Below, in pieces: positions 60,887 through 64,000 of a stretch of DNA of 64,000 nt. The position numbers and the translations under genes are program-made. The DNA is from Chryseobacterium sp. ERMR1:04. GTDB taxonomy: Bacteria; Bacteroidota; Bacteroidia; Flavobacteriales; Weeksellaceae. Every line of letters starts with the position of its first letter. The stretch's first letter is position 1. The DNA lies in NCBI RefSeq assembly GCF_001297705.1, contig NZ_LIRF01000010.1, positions 129,001 to 193,000 of the forward strand. Direction: 5' to 3'. The notes beneath the pieces are model-generated. The model was not told the origin of the DNA and made no database searches. It saw only the letters and a program-made list of their open reading frames with translations.

Positions 60887-61792
60887 ATGATAAAATTGAA
60901 AAAATTACTATTTATACTGTCTTTTTTAATCTGTGCAAATGCTTTTTCACAGATGCTTTCTTCCAATCTTGAGAAGAAAACCCTTGCTTTGGGAGAGGTG
61001 ACCTCTATTATTGTGACGATAAATAATCTTCATAACGAAAAGGTGTTAGCGGCTCCCAAAAACGAATTATTACCTTTCCATTTTGAAGAAATTAAAGATA
61101 GTATTGCCCAAAACCCCGATATCTATTATAGAAAAATTGAATTTGCGGTTTATGAAGAAGGGAAATTTACCATTCCTGAATTGGAATTTAAAGTAGGCGA
61201 TAAGGTTTTAAAAACAATTCCTTATGAAATTGAGGTTCTGAATACGGCTCAAAAAGCAGATCAGATCAATGATATCATGAATAATAAGGAAGTTAAGCTT
61301 GAGGCAAAAGATTATTGGGAGTTGTATAAATTTTATGTTTTAGCAGCCTTAGCGGTTATCGCTCTTATCATTGCTATTGTAATGTATATGAAATGGGGAA
61401 GGAAATCTAAAAGTTCTCCGGCGGTGGCAACCAATCAGACCTTGAAGGAACTAGATTCTCTTAAAAAGAAAAAATATATTGAAGAGGGAAATTACCGTTC
61501 ATTCTATGTTGAATTGATCGATATTTCCAGAAAATTCATTACCAAACAATATCATTTGCCTGCAGATGTTTTGTTGACGGATGATTTAATAGATTTAATG
61601 AAAAAAAATAATACAATCTCTCAGGAAAACGAGAAAGTAATTGCAGATGTGTTTTTAAGAGGAGACTTGGTGAAATTTGCCAAAACTTTCCCAGATAAAG
61701 ATGCTATGGAAAAAGATTTTGCAGACGTTAGAGATTTTGTAAAGAGATCATCAAAGGATTTAGAATTCGAAAACCTGAGAAAAGATGCCTAA
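60887..61792 (+). CDS. BatD-like protein of the Bat operon
   Basis: A 301-residue membrane protein. A signal-like N-terminus (LLFILSFLICANAFSQ) is followed by an immunoglobulin-like periplasmic domain (LALGEVTSIIVTINNLHNEK). A transmembrane helix follows (about 145-167, FYVLAALAVIALIIAIVMYM), then a cytoplasmic helical tail. It occupies the place between DUF58 and batA typical of Bacteroidota Bat operons. It resembles a short relative of BatD, but full-length BatD is larger. Its end overlaps the batA start by eight bases. Confidence 0.75.
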   Translation: MIKLKKLLFILSFLICANAFSQMLSSNLEKKTLALGEVTSIIVTINNLHNEKVLAAPKNELLPFHFEEIKDSIAQNPDIYYRKIEFAVYEEGKFTIPELEFKVGDKVLKTIPYEIEVLNTAQKADQINDIMNNKEVKLEAKDYWELYKFYVLAALAVIALIIAIVMYMKWGRKSKSSPAVATNQTLKELDSLKKKKYIEEGNYRSFYVELIDISRKFITKQYHLPADVLLTDDLIDLMKKNNTISQENEKVIADVFLRGDLVKFAKTFPDKDAMEKDFADVRDFVKRSSKDLEFENLRKDA

Positions 61793-62777
61793 TTTTGAAT
61801 TTTATAGTCCGTGGTTTTTACTGCTTTTTCTGTTGTTTATTCCTCTTTTATTTAAAGATATAAGCAAGCAAAAGAGAAAGGGGATAAAGGTTCCTACCGT
61901 AAAAAATATGGAAGGAAGTGACGGAATTGTAGCCGTAATTTTTTTACTGAAAATATCCAAATATCTTATTCTTTCTGCGTTGATCATTGCGATGGCCAGA
62001 CCAAGAACATTCACGGTTTCTCAGGACAAAGATGATACAAAAGGAGTTGATATTATGTTGGCTGTTGATGTATCGTTGAGTATGTTGGCCAAAGATTTAA
62101 CACCGGATCGTTTAACGGCATTGAAAGAAATTGCTATTAAGTTTGTGAATCAACGACCAAATGATAGAGTAGGGTTGGTGACGTATTCCGGAGAGGCATT
62201 TACAAAAGTTCCTGTAACTTCCGATCATCAGGTTGTTATTGATGAATTGAAAAATCTTAATCCGCTGGAACTTCAACCAGGAACTGCTATTGGAGAGGGA
62301 CTTTCTGTAGCGGTAAATCACCTTAGAAACAGTAAAGCAAAAAGCAAGATCATTATTTTAATGACCGATGGGGTGAATACAATTGAAAATGCAATGCCTG
62401 CTCAAGTAGCTGCGGAATTGGCTAAGAACAATGATATAAAGGTGTATTCTATCGGAATTGGAACGAATGGATATGCTCTAATGCCTACCCAACAGGATAT
62501 TTTTGGAGACCTTGTCTTTACAGAAACTCAGGTAATGATTGATGAGGAACTTTTAAGAGAAGTAGCGCAGACTACCAACGGAAAATACTTCAGAGCAACC
62601 TCAAACAGTAGCTTGGAAGAGGTTTATAATGAAATTAATCAATTGGAGAAATCTGATATTAAAGTATCTAAACTTTATAATTATCAGGAATATTTTAAAA
62701 TTTTCCTTTGGATTGCTTTAGGAATGTTAATTATCGATGCCTTGATGAGATGGGTGTTTTATAAATTTTTAAGCTGA
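61785..62777 (+). CDS. batA: VWA-domain protein BatA
   Basis: A 330-residue inner-membrane VWA protein. Two N-terminal helices (about 8-23 and 52-70) precede a VWA domain with MIDAS D95-V-S97-L-S99 and TDG (ILMTDGVNT). A C-terminal helix (FLWIALGMLIIDALMRWV) anchors it. BatA and BatB are thought to assemble in the envelope with MoxR. The ATG lies inside the previous gene and the stop overlaps the batB ATG, so translation is tightly coupled. Confidence 0.92.
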   Translation: MPNFEFYSPWFLLLFLLFIPLLFKDISKQKRKGIKVPTVKNMEGSDGIVAVIFLLKISKYLILSALIIAMARPRTFTVSQDKDDTKGVDIMLAVDVSLSMLAKDLTPDRLTALKEIAIKFVNQRPNDRVGLVTYSGEAFTKVPVTSDHQVVIDELKNLNPLELQPGTAIGEGLSVAVNHLRNSKAKSKIIILMTDGVNTIENAMPAQVAAELAKNNDIKVYSIGIGTNGYALMPTQQDIFGDLVFTETQVMIDEELLREVAQTTNGKYFRATSNSSLEEVYNEINQLEKSDIKVSKLYNYQEYFKIFLWIALGMLIIDALMRWVFYKFLS

Positions 62778-63784
62778 TGGAGTGGTATTTAGGTAATTAT
62801 TGGTATTTATTGTTGCTGTTGCTTTTGCCGCTGTTAGCTACTTTGTTGATTCGTTTTCTGAAATGGAACAATAAAAGGAGAAACATTTTTGCAGACAGTC
62901 AGTTTCATGAAGAATTGTTTGAAAAAAGATCAGGGTTTGTTAAAATCTTCCCGGCTTTATATCTTTTGGGAACGTTGTTTTTAATCTTTTCCATCATTGA
63001 TTTGTTAAACGGATCGGAAGAAGTGAAAAGCAATCAAAAGATGAATAATGTAATCTTTATGCTTGATGTTTCAAATTCTATGAATGCGGAGGATATTACT
63101 CCAAGTCGTTTGACAGAAGCAAAAAATGTAATGATTAATACCATGCAAAATATGAAAAGCGATAAAGTAGGGATCGTTATGTTTGCGGGGGAAGCGGTTT
63201 CTATTTTGCCTTTAACAACAGATTATAGTTCTGCTGAAACCTATATTAATGGGATTGAAACCAATTCTGTACAAATCCAGGGAACCGATTTCCTGAAAGC
63301 AGTACAGGTAGCGGCTGATAAATTTAAGAATGTAAGTAAAGGTTCAAGAAAGATTGTTTTATTGAGCGATGGTGAAGATAATGAAGGGAACGATAATGCG
63401 GCTATAAAACTCGCCAATAAAGAAGGAATAATGATTACGTCTGTGGGAATAGGTTCGGATGAAGGAGCACCGGTTCCCGAATATGTTTTTGGACAGTTAA
63501 TGGGATATAAAACAGACAGAGCCGGAGAAACAGTAATTTCTAAAAGACAAACGGAAGCGCTTAAAAAAATGGCTGAGTCTACAGGAGGAACTTATATTGA
63601 TGGAAATAACATCAATGAAGCACCAAACAGAATCTTAGATGCGCTGCGTAAAAAAATGTCTTCCTCACTAACATTGGTAAAATCTCAGAATGCCAATCAT
63701 TATTATCAATATTTTTTAGCGGTTTCAATATTTTTCTTCTTTTTAATTTATATTTTTAACCCCAAAAGAGATTTTAATATTTAA
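62777..63784 (+). CDS. batB: VWA-domain protein BatB
   Basis: A 335-residue VWA membrane protein with the same plan as BatA. N-terminal helices (about 7-26 and 57-75) precede a VWA domain with MIDAS D97-V-S99-N-S101 (MLDVSNSM) and LLSDGEDNEG. The last segment (YFLAVSIFFFFLIYIF) is a C-terminal helix. It starts on the A of the batA stop codon (TGATG). Confidence 0.92.
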   Translation: MEWYLGNYWYLLLLLLLPLLATLLIRFLKWNNKRRNIFADSQFHEELFEKRSGFVKIFPALYLLGTLFLIFSIIDLLNGSEEVKSNQKMNNVIFMLDVSNSMNAEDITPSRLTEAKNVMINTMQNMKSDKVGIVMFAGEAVSILPLTTDYSSAETYINGIETNSVQIQGTDFLKAVQVAADKFKNVSKGSRKIVLLSDGEDNEGNDNAAIKLANKEGIMITSVGIGSDEGAPVPEYVFGQLMGYKTDRAGETVISKRQTEALKKMAESTGGTYIDGNNINEAPNRILDALRKKMSSSLTLVKSQNANHYYQYFLAVSIFFFFLIYIFNPKRDFNI

Positions 63785-63869
63785 TGTTCTTTATGGTGTA
63801 TTGTCAATCCAATCCCCACTTTAACCCAACTTTAACAATTAAGACTCTGTTTATTAACATATAAAGGGA

Positions 63870-63877
63870 TAATTTTG
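63870..63877 (+). promoter_or_regulatory. Possible internal promoter (TAATTTTG) before batC
   Basis: Perfect TAnnTTTG six bases before the batC ATG, suggesting a near-leaderless transcript in addition to read-through from batB. Confidence 0.45.
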
Positions 63878-63883
63878 CAAGTA

Positions 63884-64000
63884 ATGAATACTAAAATCTT
63901 TTTTTTATCGTTTATAATTGCTTTTTCATTTTCTGGCTTCTTATTCGGGCAGGAAAGCTATAAGACATTGGTCTATGAGGGCAATCAGAAATTTAACGGT
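63884..64000 (+). CDS. batC: BatC-like TPR protein, 5' end only
   Basis: Only 39 codons are in the window. A signal peptide (IIAFSFSGFLFGQ) is followed by ESYKTLVYEGNQKFNG, like the first helix of a TPR repeat. BatC, a periplasmic TPR protein, follows batB in this operon type, so position and start agree. The gene runs off the end. A TAATTTTG element just upstream may give it a separate transcript. Confidence 0.7.
   Translation, partial: MNTKIFFLSFIIAFSFSGFLFGQESYKTLVYEGNQKFNG

Noticed and set aside
1..64000. rRNA operon, tmRNA, known riboswitches, prophage, integrase
   Set aside because: None of their sequence signatures was seen; no integrase accompanies the tRNA-Phe pair.

Overview
The window looks like chromosome of a low-GC Flavobacteriia member, most likely Chryseobacterium or a close Weeksellaceae relative. 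This rests on several signs: SusC/SusD outer-membrane pairs, proteins with type IX secretion (T9SS) C-terminal domains, a subtype-iii T6SS module, Bacteroidota-type promoters (TAnnTTTG, often with an upstream TTG), few Shine-Dalgarno sequences, a Bat (MoxR-DUF58-VWA) operon, YpdA, and a small 'K-x-GG' leader peptide of the kind annotated as bacteriocin-like in Chryseobacterium. Families were named from memory of their motifs; no search was run.

Layout. 0-16 kb: housekeeping and envelope genes (zinc alcohol dehydrogenase, DUF779, dicarboxylate symporter, CbpA/CbpM chaperone pair, CBS-like PLP enzyme, LolC/FtsX-like permease, NamZ muramidase, DUF3575, thioredoxin-like protein, a T9SS cargo protein, a TPR-LuxR regulator), separated by intergenic repeats. 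16-26.4 kb: a tRNA-Phe, then a LytS-type sensor kinase with a one-base frameshift, a zinc metalloprotease, SusC, SusD and a LytTR response regulator. This reads as a regulated protein/peptide foraging locus. 26.4-33.6 kb: an AT-rich accessory segment with a CPBP membrane protease, a decayed leader-peptide gene, an IS5-like transposase remnant and an orphan T6SS cassette (Hcp/TssD, VgrG, a putative effector, a frameshifted exported protein that may be its immunity partner). It ends at a second tRNA-Phe. 33.6-44 kb: lipid acyltransferase, aspartate kinase, fbp, menC, a new six-cysteine peptide gene, a DUF900-type hydrolase, glnS and an MFS transporter. 44-55 kb: a frameshifted lipoprotein gene, YpdA, EVE protein, a GT4 glycosyltransferase, GxxExxY protein, YfhO, DUF4834, a DUF6263-type lipoprotein, RlmB and DinB. 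55-64 kb: a PNGase F-like T9SS cargo protein, a secreted FN3-like protein, and the Bat operon, which runs off the window end.

The most unusual points are the six-cysteine K-x-GG peptide gene (39228-39395, minus), two tandem 76-78 bp units with a perfect palindrome directly upstream of the hcp promoter, the VgrG-linked effector/immunity cassette, the two same-direction tRNA-Phe genes bracketing the accessory region, and four genes each broken by a single-base indel in a short homopolymer. The last could be real decay or assembly error, and that affects several other conclusions.
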